Below, piece after piece: positions 11,001 to 23,100 of a DNA stretch of 64,000 nt. The number at the start of each line of letters is the position of its first letter. The stretch's first letter is position 1. The stretch is from Bimastos eiseni (lineage: Eukaryota > Annelida > Clitellata > Crassiclitellata > Lumbricidae), in contig OY365815.1 in NCBI GenBank assembly GCA_959347315.1, positions 17,633,709 through 17,697,708 of the forward strand, in the 5' to 3' direction. The notes under the pieces are model-generated. The model ran no database searches and was not told where the DNA came from. It saw nothing but the letters and a program-made list of their open reading frames with translations. The position numbers and the translations under genes were made by a program.

Positions 11001-13356
11001 TACAACGTCAATGCCTTGACTCGAAGTAGTTTTTATTGTTAATGCCCCCTGCAGGAGGTAGTATCTTCCCTTTGTCCGTTGAATTAACATCTACACCCAA
11101 TCTCGGTCTCGTGCATCCCCACCAAGCGGGGAATGCGTAAATAAACCGAGCATTGGTTGTAGAATGTAACACCTCAAACCGGGCCTGTGACGGACCCCCA
11201 TATGATCAAATTATTCTGAACACGTACAGTGAAGATGCACAGGAAACAATGTAGAAAAATGTCTTCAACAGGAACTGTGAAAAGTATTATCAAATATGAA
11301 CAACGCACCTGGTTGAGAGTTCTTTGTGTAAAAGTTACGACATCTCTCCATCTCATCTGTTATCAAACATAAATTCATCGATAAACTACAAACATTTATT
11401 AAACAAATCCCTCATTTTGAGATAAACAGATACTAATCATAATGCAGTCAAATCAAGATGGGTTATATATTATTTATAGGATAGTAAGAATAATGAAGGT
11501 AACAAGCACTGAACCACAGGTATTGAAAGATATGCCACTCTCTACATCTCCAGAAACATTAGAGAGGCTGATTCACAGCTATGCCATAGAGAAAAATCCA
11601 GTAATTGTAGTAGCTAGCACTAAATAAAGATGCTGAGGAATAGATCATAAACAGTCTACCATATCTTCACAGTTTTTACCTTTGTAGAGGCCAGGAACAA
11701 TCTTGTATATAAGAGCTTGAAACGTTTTATCTGGTCTACAAGTCAAAACATTCAAAAACCATGTTAGCTCCAACAACAATACTTAATGAAACAGGACAGC
11801 AAATAGTATAACTACAAATAGTAGTAGTCTTCAACAAACAAAACCACAAACATACAACATGAGCTAAACACTGCACAGAGTTGCAGTAAGATTGGCTCCC
11901 TTGTAGTCTCCATTCAAAATCCTCTTGGTCTGAATGTGTCTATGTGATATTAGATGAAGGTAGATGAAAGTAGGAAGGTTGGTTACATTCTGGTACAGTA
12001 TGGCAATGGGAGGATGTGCTAATAGTGAATATGGTAACTTTGAAAAGCAAGGTATGGCATGGTAAGGTCTCGGCAAAGTCAGTGATGCAGTCGAGTCCAC
12101 CTAAACCGAGTTCGAGTCAAGTCCGATTTAATCAAAGCCAAGTCGAGTTCAGGCGTTTGAGTCCAAGTTCGAGTCACTAAAGATCAAGTTCAAGTCCAAG
12201 ACCATTAACTGCCATTCTCCTTCGCTCAGAGGTGTGCTGGCGGTCTTTTAAGTGGCTGCCATCGATGAAGTTTGAAGACAAAGCTGTAGTGAATGCACTG
12301 AATGCCCATTCTGACCAGAAATCGTGAATAAGAAACCAAGTCACTGGGTCAAGTTCGAGTCCAGGTGTTTCGAGTCCAAGCCGTCTCAGTCTGAGTCTCA
12401 AAAATCAGTCTTGAGTCAGACTCAAGTCCTTGGCCGGGCTCTGGTACTACATCACTGAAGCAACTTAGGGGAGATCATGCATCTAAAAATATTTATCTCC
12501 AGTTAAGAATAAGTGTTCAAATGAATGCAAACAATTGTTTATTAAAACAATCGCCACAAGAATATCTGTTGGAAAACAATCAGAGTTTACAAAGTAAATA
12601 TTAAAGTTTATTAATAAGGCTTTCCAAGTGAATAAAATAAAATACATACCGAACATTTAGAAGTGGCCTTGTCTTATGAACTAGGACATCACAAATAGGA
12701 CAGAGTTTGTTTGACTCCAGATATCGATAGATACAAGTCCTACAAACTAGAGAAACAACACAAAAACAACTCAACGTTACCTAACTGCAGAGCATGTTCT
12801 TGTAGACTAGAAAATATTTCTCAAAACTGAAATATGATATCTCAGCAAACAGATAGCGCCAAATTTAAGTCAAGCATTTTTACATCAGTCAGATATTCAT
12901 GTTTCAACACCTCTGAGAGGTTCTTAAAATTAGCAATATAAATAAATATATATTAATATAATGAACAATAAGCAAAGGATTGTGAATTTATTTAGGGCTA
13001 GGGTTAATAATGAACACAAGATTCATACACACAAGTATAGCAAAGTCAATCGATATCAATTGATTTTGGTATTGATATTGGATTGAAGGAAGAAAATCAA
13101 GAAGAAACGAAGAAATGGTCGGAGATTATCCGAGATAACCTAAAATACAGTGGAAGTAAGAAGACAAAGATGAATGGACAAGTCGCATTGACCAATGTTC
13201 AGATTAGAACAGGAAAACAAAGTAAATAAGTCAGTAACTTACATGAATGAAGGCACTCGATGATGGTTGTTGCATCAATTATATAACCGCTGCATAGCGT
13301 ACACATAACATATGGATTGACATCAACCAGCTTAATCTGTCTTGTATCCATTCCAC
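7045..13356 (-). CDS. PCGF: Polycomb group RING finger protein (BMI1/Mel-18-like)
   Basis: The RING subunit that pairs with RING1 in PRC1, the complex that ubiquitinates histone H2A and represses transcription in the nucleus. Nine coding exons join without a phase error: 13356-13243, 12746-12650, 11735-11680, 11356-11309, 10301-10178, 9606-9543, 9218-9120, 8512-8432 and 8085-7045. The ATG is at 13351-13349, five bases after a splice acceptor, so an upstream non-coding exon exists. The product is 572 residues. The C3HC4 RING ligands are C17, C20, C33, H35, C38, C41, C52 and C55, followed by [10 protein letters not shown] and [17 protein letters not shown]. The RAWUL domain spans about residues 167-238 ([17 protein letters not shown], then IYTWRR). 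A Ser/Thr-rich tail of about 330 residues follows, longer than the tails of vertebrate BMI1 or PCGF2. RING sequence and order match PCGF2/4 better than PCGF3/5; the exact paralogue is unproven. Confidence 0.95.
8432..9218 (-). CDS. PCGF: PCGF exons 7-8: RAWUL domain core
   Basis: Exon 9218-9120 (33 codons, phase 0-0) encodes [20 protein letters not shown]. Exon 8512-8432 (27 codons, phase 0-0) encodes [12 protein letters not shown] through NIYTWRR. Together with the first residues of the last exon ([11 protein letters not shown]) they form the ubiquitin-like RAWUL fold that binds BCOR or PHC-type partners. Confidence 0.93.
9543..11735 (-). CDS. PCGF: PCGF exons 3-6: linker between RING and RAWUL
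   Basis: Four short exons (56, 48, 124 and 64 bp). The first encodes the conserved VPGLYK helix region, the second [12 protein letters not shown], which matches the BMI1 segment after the RING. The third is acidic and Ser/Pro-rich and ends [13 protein letters not shown], aligning with the conserved 'DEIISLSIEFF' region. The fourth ([14 protein letters not shown]...) has no recognised motif. Confidence 0.9.
12080..12457. mobile_element. Non-autonomous hAT-like element in a PCGF intron
   Basis: The ends are inverted: CAGTGATGCAGT at the left and the complement of CAGTGATGTAGT at the right (11 of 12 match). Subterminal DNA is packed with 'gagtccaag' and 'gagttcgagtc' words, typical of hAT MITEs. 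No transposase. The flanking 8-mers do not match well, so no target-site duplication is claimed. Confidence 0.6.
12650..13356 (-). CDS. PCGF: PCGF exons 1-2: RING finger
   Basis: Exon 13356-13243 carries the start codon and ends inside the F37 codon, before C38. Exon 12746-12650 completes the domain. The donors are CAT|GTAAGT and TCG|GTATGT and the acceptors TTATTCAG and TTTCTCTAG. The intron between them falls within the second zinc-ligand group, and the joined sequence restores H-S-F-C-R-T-C. Confidence 0.93.
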
Positions 13357-13648
13357 CTGAATAAAAGAATAATTTCTACTTCAAGTACAAGGATCTCTTA
13401 TCCATTAGGATAAATCTTCTGCGACAGAAGATTCAGCATCTTAGCAATTCTTCTGCGGCAAGAAAATTCACACATACACAAACCAAAGATATTTTGTGCA
13501 AACCTTTGATCGCACATATATTCATTGAGAACAACATGAGTATAGTTTAAAACATGCCTGAAATGCCTTAATTATTAGAACTTAGGACAGTCATCAGTTC
13601 TTTAATTTCCTATTTATTGATGTAGCAAGGATCGATCAATGTCACATG

Positions 13649-14061
13649 TAGGGTTGCCAACAGTCCCTGAATGGCCGCAACGGTTACAGAACCGATCCAG
13701 GCCGTCCCGTGTCCCGGGCACACCCTATTTTGTCCCAGAATCCAGGAACAGGTTGAATATTACAAAAGATTATGCATTTCAATGACATTATAAAAATCCA
13801 AGCAACATGAGCAATGCTGTAATACAACATCTTAATTCTCAATGTTTATAATCGAAATTTAATTATAAGTGTTTCGACTAATCAACTTCCGATTGAGGAC
13901 TTGATAGTCTCGAAGCTCGAACATTATTCGAAATTCAAAACTTCACAAGCCTGGTGGAATGTGGAAAACTTCATGGGCTTGGCATTTGCCATTCATTATG
14001 GTGGGATTAGTGAGAACTAGGAAATGTCCCAGAATGGGTTTGTTCAGAATTGGCAACCCTA
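13649..14061. mobile_element. Non-autonomous hAT-like element with TAGGGTTGCCAA ends
   Basis: The 12-bp terminal inverted repeats TAGGGTTGCCAA and TTGGCAACCCTA bound about 413 bp that includes 'gtcccgggcacaccc' and 'tgtcccagaa'. No coding capacity. It lies just upstream of the first PCGF coding exon, probably in the 5' intron or promoter region. No clear target-site duplication. Confidence 0.6.
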
Positions 14062-16440
14062 GTTTCGTGAGGCATCATGACAGTCGTTTAGGCTCAGGTT
14101 AGGCATCATGAGGGTCTGATGGGTCAGGACCGTGACGACCGTCATTAAAAAACATGTCAAACAATGGTGCATGTGTTTACCACCTTCAGAAATGTTATTT
14201 CCATACCGAATCAAAATGATGTGAAGTGCCGCAAGCAATTTAGTCAGCTTAGTCAAATGTCATCCTATGCCTGGTTTGACAAGCTATTGAAATGTTATTC
14301 TGTGTAGATTCCTGGGATCCCAAAAACTTAGTACTACTGTCTTAATGGTACTAATTGGCATTGCACAATTTCAAATCGTACATCATTTACATGCCATTTC
14401 TTCCAAATTTCTAATTTACTTTTATCCAAATTAGACACATTTTCTTACTCACTGTGTTAATTAATTCCCTAGTCCTTCTTGCATGTAATACATCAATGAG
14501 TTAATCATGGTGCTTCTGCACCAGAATATTCAATTATTCTGCGGCCAAAGGATTTTCTCAAATATCAAACATGACATTAACTCTAACATTACCATGCTTA
14601 ACTAAACATCAATGATGCCTAACCTGACCCAAACCGACTCCACGATGCATATTACAAGAATTTAGGTGCTTTTATCAGTGCGCATGCGTCACAAATGTCA
14701 TCCCTACGGAACAGTGTACGTTGTCGGCACAGAAGTTAAACAACTGCCTTCAGAGTTTCAAAGGAGAATATCGACAATATACTGTAAAATGCGACGTCTT
14801 CGAGTTGTGAGATTTCGTGTTGCGCGAAACGTCATTTTAACGCCAAATACGAATAAAAACTTAGAATCCGATAACAACTGGCTCGAATACCCAAGCACAA
14901 CATAAATTTAGTCCTTACTTATTTACATAGTGCCATTGTGGTTCAACTGTCGTCGAGTTCAAACCAGAAATCATTCAAATTGTTCAATAAACAAACCATA
15001 CGCTCCAACAAAAATCCACCAAGACCAAACTGGTCATATTATTTACCGGGTGTCGACAATCGGCGGCTAATTAGTGGATAAACTTTCAAACATTAACTTT
15101 GACCGCCTTTATAATTAGAATTAACGCACAACATTGTTAATGGCGCCTGTCACGTGACCTGTCAATCATTTTTTTCATTTTCTATAAATAGGCAATAAGA
15201 GCGATATTTGCAATAAATATTAAATATTACCTTTAACGGAAAATTTATTATATTTGAGCTCACTCGTACTTTCAATAGCTTAAGAGCGATTATCTAAAAT
15301 CAACCATCTATTTAAATTATCCTGGATTCGAATTCTGGCTTCTGATGCTGGTTTGATAACTCATTATTATTGTAACGGTATCTTATCGGATCACGTGCGT
15401 CAAATCGGATGCCAACTTGACCGTATTTTGACGCACATGTCGTCGATGTCGAGTCCGCCAAGTCTGAAATTCACTGCGCTGCATGATGCCTAGACGGTTG
15501 AGATTGTTTTAAAATATTTGACACCGACCGGTTTTTTTACGTTATCATTATTTTTTACTATTATTATTTTTATAATAATAATAATCATCATCATCATCAT
15601 TATCATCATCATCAGATCTGTTCTGGGGCCATCGGGTAGGCCGCTAATGATTATTAAGTAGGCTGCTTGCAACCTTGACATCGTGCCCTGGCCTAGAAAG
15701 CTACTGCATTGTATTGCATGCCAACAAGCTCTGGAAGAAGCAGCTTATTTCGCGGTTGTCACCTGTAGCTGTAGTTTTCGATGGTCGGCGTCCGGTCTCT
15801 GATAAGAAGGCGAGGTCCTCACTGTTGAGGCTACCTAAGGTTTCTATAACAACAGATACGAAGGTGATCTCTTCTCCATATCCGATATCTGGCGGCTGTC
15901 TGGGAATGTACGAAGTGGCCACCGTGTCCACCACCGGCCGTGACCGTCGCGTTCCATACAGGCCTATATTTACATGTACTTGTATAGTAAGGCTCGTGCC
16001 CCACTCTACCGTATCATTGTCTGTCCGTCCGGCCGTCCGGTCTCTTTCCATCTGATCTGGACAAAAATATTATTATTGGTATTAGGGGCCTACTATTATT
16101 AATTATTATTATTACCAAGCTTATTATTATTATTAGGCCTATTATCATTATTGGAAAGCATGTCAAACAATGATGCCTAGGTAGGTCTATAGGCATATAT
16201 ATATATATATATAATTTTTATATAGGCCCAGTTTGGATTTGCCTGCTTTGCTTCAGTAATAATTTGTTTAAATAGGCCTATATTCCCCTTGTATTTTGGC
16301 ATGTAATGTCGTCTATACATTGGATTTAGAACATGCCTTGTTCTCGCTGCCAGCAATAGGCAAGCAAAATTTTGGCACCAATAGGGAAACTCGTCCATGA
16401 AGGTATTTATTTTACGTTGTCTCAATATGAGCCACAGCCT
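14062..16440. other. Intergenic / PCGF 5' region
   Basis: No supported coding exon. The PCGF promoter and non-coding first exon must lie in this general area, but no promoter element could be fixed. Contains ATT/ATC microsatellite DNA at about 15530-15615 and 16065-16160. Confidence 0.4.
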
Positions 16441-16503
16441 ATCAGTATGCATTTAGTTAGACTTGGGCAAACTAATCGATTAGTTTTATTAAGCGATTAA
16501 TCA

Positions 16504-16958
16504 CAGAGTTATATGGTCTCGAGACAGTGTCTCGATCTCGAGACAATTTTTTAGTGTCTCGGTCTCGGAAGCTGGCTGTCTCGGTCTCGAGGTAGTGTCT
16601 CGAATTTTTAGAAACTGTCTTGAAGTGAATGTCTTGTTCTGTCTCGAACAAGCGGTCTCGATAAGCTTCTCGTGAACTGTCTTAAAATCTTGCGCGGCAA
16701 TATAAAAATAGTTCTCAGGAATTTGTGCTATATATATTATAAATTTCAAATTGAAATTACAAATAAACAGTATTCCCGAAAACTGATACATTAGCATTTT
16801 TCAGCATTTTATATAGGGTCACTTGTCTTTTACTGTCTCGTACTGTCTTGAGCCTAGTGTCTCGGTCTCTGTCTTGGTACCTCACTGTCTCGGTCTCGGC
16901 ACCTTACTGTCTCGGTCTCGTCTTGGTCTTGAAGTTTCATGTCTTGCATACAACACTG
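16504..16958. mobile_element. Non-autonomous hAT-like element with perfect 8-bp target duplication
   Basis: The 455-bp element has ends CAGAGTTATATG and, inverted, CAGTGTTGTATG (10 of 12). It is flanked on both sides by ATTAATCA (16496-16503 and 16959-16966), an exact 8-bp duplication as produced by hAT transposases. The interior is built of 'tgtctcggtctcg' words. No transposase ORF. Confidence 0.85.
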
Positions 16959-17002
16959 ATTAATCAAGGGTAAAAACTATTCGATCAATCGATTGTTCGA
17001 TT

Positions 17003-17035
17003 AGTACGATTGGGCCAATCGTACTAATCGAACAA
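17003..17035. repeat. 33-bp near-perfect palindrome
   Basis: Arms CGATTAGTACGATTGG and the complement CCAATCGTACTAATCG meet at a short GC centre. It follows the hAT-like insertion and looks like two abutting ends of the older element into which that insertion landed. Confidence 0.7.
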
Positions 17036-17544
17036 TAATAATAATAATAGTAATAATAATAATAATAATTATTATTATAATTTAGCCAGAAATTGTCTAG
17101 TGATCGGCCGTTTCAGGCCGCGCAGTCTTCGAACATACATGGAGCGTTTAACCCCTTTAGCGTGTAGCCCTAGTCCCGAGATAATTCGGAATAGGCTTTG
17201 ATCTCGTGAAAACCGTGGGATGATGTCATAAGGCCATTGCTGTTGTGCAGAGTGACCCTGTGGAACGAGAACTAGCGTGCATGGGTTTAATAATGGGATT
17301 AGAACTAGCGTACAGGAGGGTTAATAATAGGATTAATAATAATGAAATTAATTTTCGTCTAATTTAAAACTTACAAACCTCAGTACATTTAGAAGTACAA
17401 TAGTACACCGTAGTCGAAATATACTGTCGGCGGCTTGTGATATTAGGCTACTAACAGAACAATCGAGCCAGTCGTGCTAATCGAATATCATAAAACATTA
17501 TAAGATAGCCTATTGCCAATTTAAGAAAAGAGTAAAGTTCAATA

Positions 17545-18013
17545 GGGCCATCCACACATTAGGGATGCAGCTAGGGGAGAGAGTTTCGAATTTCTGCGAT
17601 TTTGCGCGCGGGTGAGTACGGTGGGGGAGTGGTTCTGAAAATATTTAGGTACGCAAATATGAGTGTCATTATGACGCCCACAATACGGAATATTAAAATC
17701 AGAACTCTAAACCAAATCACAGACTATTTTCCTGCTTAATCAATTTTATGTGTCATCAAAGCTTTTAAAAATGCAAGTGTTGTTGATATTTATTTATTCA
17801 TCACAGTTAGCAAAATTAAACTGTTAAATATGATGCTTAAAAAATAAATAGCCCATGGTAAAATCAATGTCTTCAGCCATTTAACCTTTGCAAGGGGTTA
17901 TATAGCTCAGATGTACGTACACGTGGTGGAGGGGTCCACGACATGTACGCGGTGCAACAGGGGAGGGGGTCCGAAAATCCGATTTTTGCTTACGTAATAT
18001 ATGGATGGGCCCT
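17545..18013. mobile_element. IS4EU/ISL2EU-like non-autonomous DNA transposon
   Basis: The left end GGGCCATCCACACATTAGG and the right end (reversed) GGGCCCATCCATATATTACG form imperfect inverted repeats flanked by TA. The right end reads 'gcttacgtaat' and lies beside a G-rich 'ggggagggggtccgaaaa' run, both usual in this superfamily. No transposase remains. Confidence 0.55.
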
Positions 18014-19417
18014 AGGGTTGATATTGGCCTATGTCCCAATTCAAACATATTGACTTAATAAGGTTGTAGGTAATCTGCCGATGTAATTTACATCAAATGT
18101 CGGTTTGAGATGTCCAACTTGACGTTAACACGATAGAACCCGAATAAATAGAGCAGAAACGTTAACTAACATGAACATTTATTCAATTAGAGTTTCGTTC
18201 AAACACGCGTGCACAGATGGATAGGTGGATAGTTTCATGGATAGTCCACGAATAGCAGAGAACAAAATATTATTCCAGACAGAAGGTCCAATACATATAA
18301 CTGAAATAGTCTAATGTTAGTATAGTTGTGGAACTTCCATAACAATAATTTCCCTGTGACCATTAAAGGCCGATGTTTAATGTACAGGTCTATGATATAT
18401 CAGAATTAGGCCAATTAGCCTATATAGCAATCATTGCAAGCAGAGGGAAGTAAACTATGCGCAAACCGATGATATTAGTTCAGGCCTACATGTAGGCCAC
18501 AAGGTTAATGCTTTACTAAGACGCCAGAGAACTTCAATATCATATTTTGCAGCTAATATTAGTTGATATTTGTTTGACGTCTGCCTTCCAGGCTCATCTG
18601 CATAAACAAAAGCCTAACTACATGCTTCGCAAAAATGGCTTTACTGTCAATTATTATTATAGACACAGTTACATTTTTGCATGGGATTGAGGACTATCAC
18701 GTGTAAGGCTCTATGTAGTCATATGTAACTAGTTTATATTCAACGATTAGTTTTGAGAACTTTTGACCAGATAGCTTACTGAGCGCGTCTATGGACCTGC
18801 ATGAGGCAGTTGAATTCAAAAAGTAGGCCTAGAGTTCCTATAGGGGATATTGTAGTGACATCATCTGGATATAAAGAACATCCCAAGTTAATAAACTGTA
18901 ATCAAAGAGTAAGGTACATTTCATTGGGTTACGTTAAACGGTGATTATAGAAGACAGAAAATGGAGTTTGTAAATTAACTTTCGAGTATTATCATTCTGG
19001 TGTGAGCACACATTAGCCTAGCAATTATCCAGTAACTCTCGAACAGCGTAATATTATTGAGTTAAAATGTTTTAAGGAAAGCTGCAACGTAACGGAAAGC
19101 ATCAAAATATTTAGACTTTTAACCAATTAGTTAATGAGCCTCGTCTGGGTGACCAAATAATTTAAAAGCACTTGGTTGAATCGGGTAGTAAAGATTCCGG
19201 TCAATTTCAGTAGGCCTACCAAGGTCAAGATGCAGAGGTCAAGTCAAGAGAGGGAGTGACACTATAATGTCAGGAGAATATTGTGGCGTTGAGGAAGTTA
19301 TTAGAATGGTGAAAGAATTAGGGAATCCGGCTTTGACAGTCTGATAAGAATTGAGTTTTAAGATTTTAAGATTTCAATTAAATGTTTCAAAAGAAGGTGG
19401 AAGAGAAGCGGAGGAGA

Positions 19418-19420
<3 letters not shown>

Positions 19421-19480
<60 letters not shown>
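19421..19480. repeat. (AG)n microsatellite, about 60 bp
   Basis: An uninterrupted AG run, giving an artefactual poly(Ser-Leu) frame on the minus strand. Confidence 0.95.
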
Positions 19481-19482
<2 letters not shown>

Positions 19483-19589
19483 TAAGATATCGACAGCAGT
19501 TATGTGTAACTAGTAGATGGCACGTTCCATAATAAAGCATAGAAATGTTTTAAATGTATGATAATCATCTGATAATGATAAACGAAATA

Positions 19590-19740
19590 ACATAGATTAA
19601 CAAGATTAACATAGATTAACAAGATTAACATAGATTAACAAGATTAACATAGATTAACAAGATTAATATAGATTAACAAGATTAACATAGATTAACAAGA
19701 TTAACATAGATTAACAAGATTAACATAGATTAACAAGATT
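19590..19740. repeat. 19-bp minisatellite downstream of sacsin
   Basis: Eight nearly identical head-to-tail copies of CATAGATTAACAAGATTAA, with a single variant ('aatata'). Begins about 85 bp beyond the sacsin stop codon, so it may lie in the 3' UTR. Confidence 0.95.
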
Positions 19741-19825
19741 GCTGGCGTTGCCAACGTGCAAACAAAACTAATGAAAATCAGTCAAGACATGACTTAAAGC
19801 GTACGTGTACGCAATCAAAAAGTTC

Positions 19826-20122
19826 TTATTCATCTGCGCTGGCAACAAGTTGTGAGCATCTCTCGACTATTTTGCTGCTGACACTAAATGCTTTTCTAGC
19901 TGTTTCCTCGTTGTAGATTTCGCTGGGAATCTTGGGGATGTTCAGACTACTCGGATACTTCAGACGATCAAGGCTGACGACCAATCGTTCCATTTCATTG
20001 GCAAGGCGACTCAGTTCGGCATCGTTGATACCGAAGGTCATTGTGGTCAGGGTTTCGCTGAGTCCGGTCGCTGTGTTGGCATCTCGGGCATATTTGACTG
20101 CACGCATCGCTATTTTGGCTGC
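19826..20122 (-). CDS. SACS: Sacsin last exon: second half of HEPN domain and C-terminus
   Basis: 98 codons after the acceptor TGTACTTGAAG, phase 0. The junction gives [18 protein letters not shown], the helix that follows the aromatic/Cys segment in HEPN domains. The tail ends QLVASADE before TAA. HEPN of sacsin binds nucleotides and dimerises in the human protein (family knowledge). Confidence 0.92.
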   Translation of the reverse strand, partial: AAKIAMRAVKYARDANTATGLSETLTTMTFGINDAELSRLANEMERLVVSLDRLKYPSSLNIPKIPSEIYNEETARKAFSVSSKIVERCSQLVASADE

Positions 20123-23100
20123 CTTCAAGTACAAAGCACATCTTAGCAATTACATCAATCACACAACTAAACAGTTTAAATTATTCGTTATTAACCGATG
20201 GTTACCATTCAATGGACAGCAGGTTGGCAGCTCTAATGCTATTGTAAACTGATGTTTGCCTTATGTACTCTTAGCGTTCTAGCTGATAGATCATCTGAAT
20301 ATGTGCTCTCTGCTCACAATGATAGACAAACAATCGCCAAATGAAAACTTGCCATAGGCCTACTTAATAATACACAATTTATGACCTTGAGATAAACTGC
20401 CAGTATTTTATCGACAACCAAAGACCAACGTGCATGTGCTTTATGATAAGCATACAGTGCATATGTTCACACCAATGTGCATTAGCCTTTGCAGTAGGCA
20501 TATAGGCGATGACTATTATTTGCAATGAGGTAAAGGTAACAAGGTAACAAGGTAAACCGTAAGCGAAATGGTTGTCCTATATGGTGTCATTATAGGTCTG
20601 GTGTAGTTTAGCAAAAGAAGAGTGGGTCTAAGGAGATGACTCTTAAATGAGGAGTTGTCTTGCATGCTTCAACAGAAGAATGGTCAATGAGATAAAGTCG
20701 TTTAGGTCGATTTTATTCCTTTCCAAAAACTTGAATGCGATTTAGAACTCACTTCATAACATTTAACGCACATCCAATCGTATGACGGATGTTCCGTCGT
20801 GTTACCATCGTTCATGGATGATTGAAGGTTATGCTCTGCTTGTCGCATCCATCGGCGAGCCTCATTCGGCTGTGGATTTGATCGATGGGTGAAGCCTCCG
20901 AAGTAGTCCTCATACTCGTTTCGTGAATGGTGAAAACCACTAGATCCACTCCTCGATGAATACCTGTCGTAACTATCTTGCTGGCTTCGGTAGCGCCTTG
21001 CTCTTTCTCGCATTCGATCAAAGTAATCATCAAAGTCCGGAGCGCCATGACCGGTACCGGATGACTGACCTGTCGATGACTCGTTTCCAGCGTTGTAGTC
21101 ATCTATAGGAAGGTTTCTGTCCAACCGATCGATCAAGTGCTGCATAATCTGGCAAACTTCTGTGCAGAGTTTAATCTGGTCTGGGTTTTTGTCCGGGTGC
21201 CACCTCAATAAGAGACGCTTCCTAACACGGTTCCGCTCTTCTTTCGACCGAGTCCAGGCTTCTTTGAGTATCTTCTTAATTTCTTCGACAATCTCCGACA
21301 GCGTCTGCGTTGCACGGGTTGGACTGGTGGTACCTGTTGCTTCCTGGTAATGATCCTCTTCTGTACTCTCCCTTCCAGCAGCTACTACAAGTGATCTCTC
21401 GGTGATAGTAGGGCTACCAATACTCCGTTTGAAAGCATACAACTTCGTTGGGTTTACGATGATTTCTTCGTTTTCCCTCACTTTGACCTTGTATCGAGCT
21501 GAAAAAATTGGAGCCGACGGATCTTCCGGTTCCAACTTTTCCATAAACGCCACCAAGATGAACACAGGATTACCATCCTCTCCACGATCGAATGGATCAT
21601 CTTCCTCCAGAGCAAGCAGTTGTCCATGATGGAAGATGAAGTTGTCTTGAACCAGCAAGTGTTGCTCAGACAAAGGAACAAACGCACCCAGTGGTGGAAC
21701 GAACGACGAACGGCGATCACCTGATTCTCCTATTCTAAATTTAGTCAGATGCAAATGGATTTCATTGATTGGTCGCCAAAGAATACCAACCAATTCAAGC
21801 ATGTTGTTTTTAAACAAATCACCAGCTGCGTCATTTATGGCTTTGGCCAGTGTCTCACAAAAATCATGCTCGTTAATCATTCCATCTGATTGAATGTGAA
21901 ACTTAAAATTAGTCTCATAAAAGTATAACTGCTCCTGCACACTTCCCTCTATTCGCTGTTCATTGTAAGTCAAGTACGTCTGAATCCTCTGTTTACCGAC
22001 AAAGTTAAATTTATCAAGGACACCTAGGAGCTCTGTTGTACGATTTTCCAAGTTTCCCGTCTTTCCAATAGTTGCTGGAGCCGTTAGGCAGTGCCGAACA
22101 ATACGGTCAAATCCTCTTCTGAAAACTGAATTCCTGAGACGTGAAGTCATCCTGTCTGCAAAAGCACAAGTCACCGTTTGGCTCTCAATCATGACTTCAC
22201 AGGCGATTTCCGAAACAAATTTGGTGCGTTGGCATAGCGGCAGTTTCTTCAAAATCTGTTCAAGATCATGGTGGCTGAGCTCAAAATATTCAGCATCAAT
22301 TAAAGTCGGTTCATTAAACTGCTGAATTCGACTTAGTACCTGCATGTCGTCACTGCAAATGACCTCTGTTGACCTATGCAGTTTACTATCGGTGCATGGC
22401 AGGAAGATATCACCAGTTACAGTTTGGCCTTTGCCAATGAACTTCAGCAACCCTGCTGCTGCTTTACAACTTGCATTTCTGTCATCAGAATTGAGCTTTT
22501 CACTTTGATTCCCGTCTGCGATCTCCCTTAGAACCTGAGCGAATTGCTCAGCTGTCAGTTCCTTCGTTGATCCCAACTGCTGGAAGAGAGACGCAAAACT
22601 GCCAAAGTCCAAAGGGATCTTATAAAGGTATGGCTTTATATCTTCTTGGCTTTTGATATCAATCGCAATCTGAGTGGGCCGCACCAGCGTATATGTTTCT
22701 TTAATGAAAACAAAAGGTGTTCTAGCTAGGATGACTTTTTCTGGTTCTTTCAGAGGCAAATGACTGTTGAAGAACTCGTAGATTTTTTGTAATACTTCTA
22801 GGAATTCGTTCATTCTGGTTGCCTTCTGATTGTCCGATTCTTGTTTATATTTCATGCACAGCTTCTCTGTGTGCAGAGCAACAGCTTTGAGTTCCGGAGT
22901 AAGAACCACACCAAGGGCTTTTAAAATCTTGATCTGATCATTATCATAAGGAACAATCCAACGTGGCAAAATGTTTTGCACAGTCCAGACGAGTTCGTGA
23001 TTTTTGTGCACGGTCGTATCCTGAAATGCAATGAATTTAAGGACACCGTCCTTCCTTTCACCAAACTGACTGTGCAGTTGTCCGAGTCTATCATCGACAA

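Larger units (their letters stand above)
18014..19825. other. Intergenic between PCGF upstream region and sacsin 3' end
   Basis: AT-rich, with no supported exon before the sacsin stop codon. Holds an (AG)n run and a 19-bp minisatellite near its sacsin-proximal end. Confidence 0.4.

Noticed and set aside
14666..14905. 79-codon frame near the PCGF 5' region
   Set aside because: No domain and no support; the region is more likely PCGF upstream sequence.
19590..19740. CRISPR-like regular repeat
   Set aside because: Pure tandem 19-bp units with no spacers.
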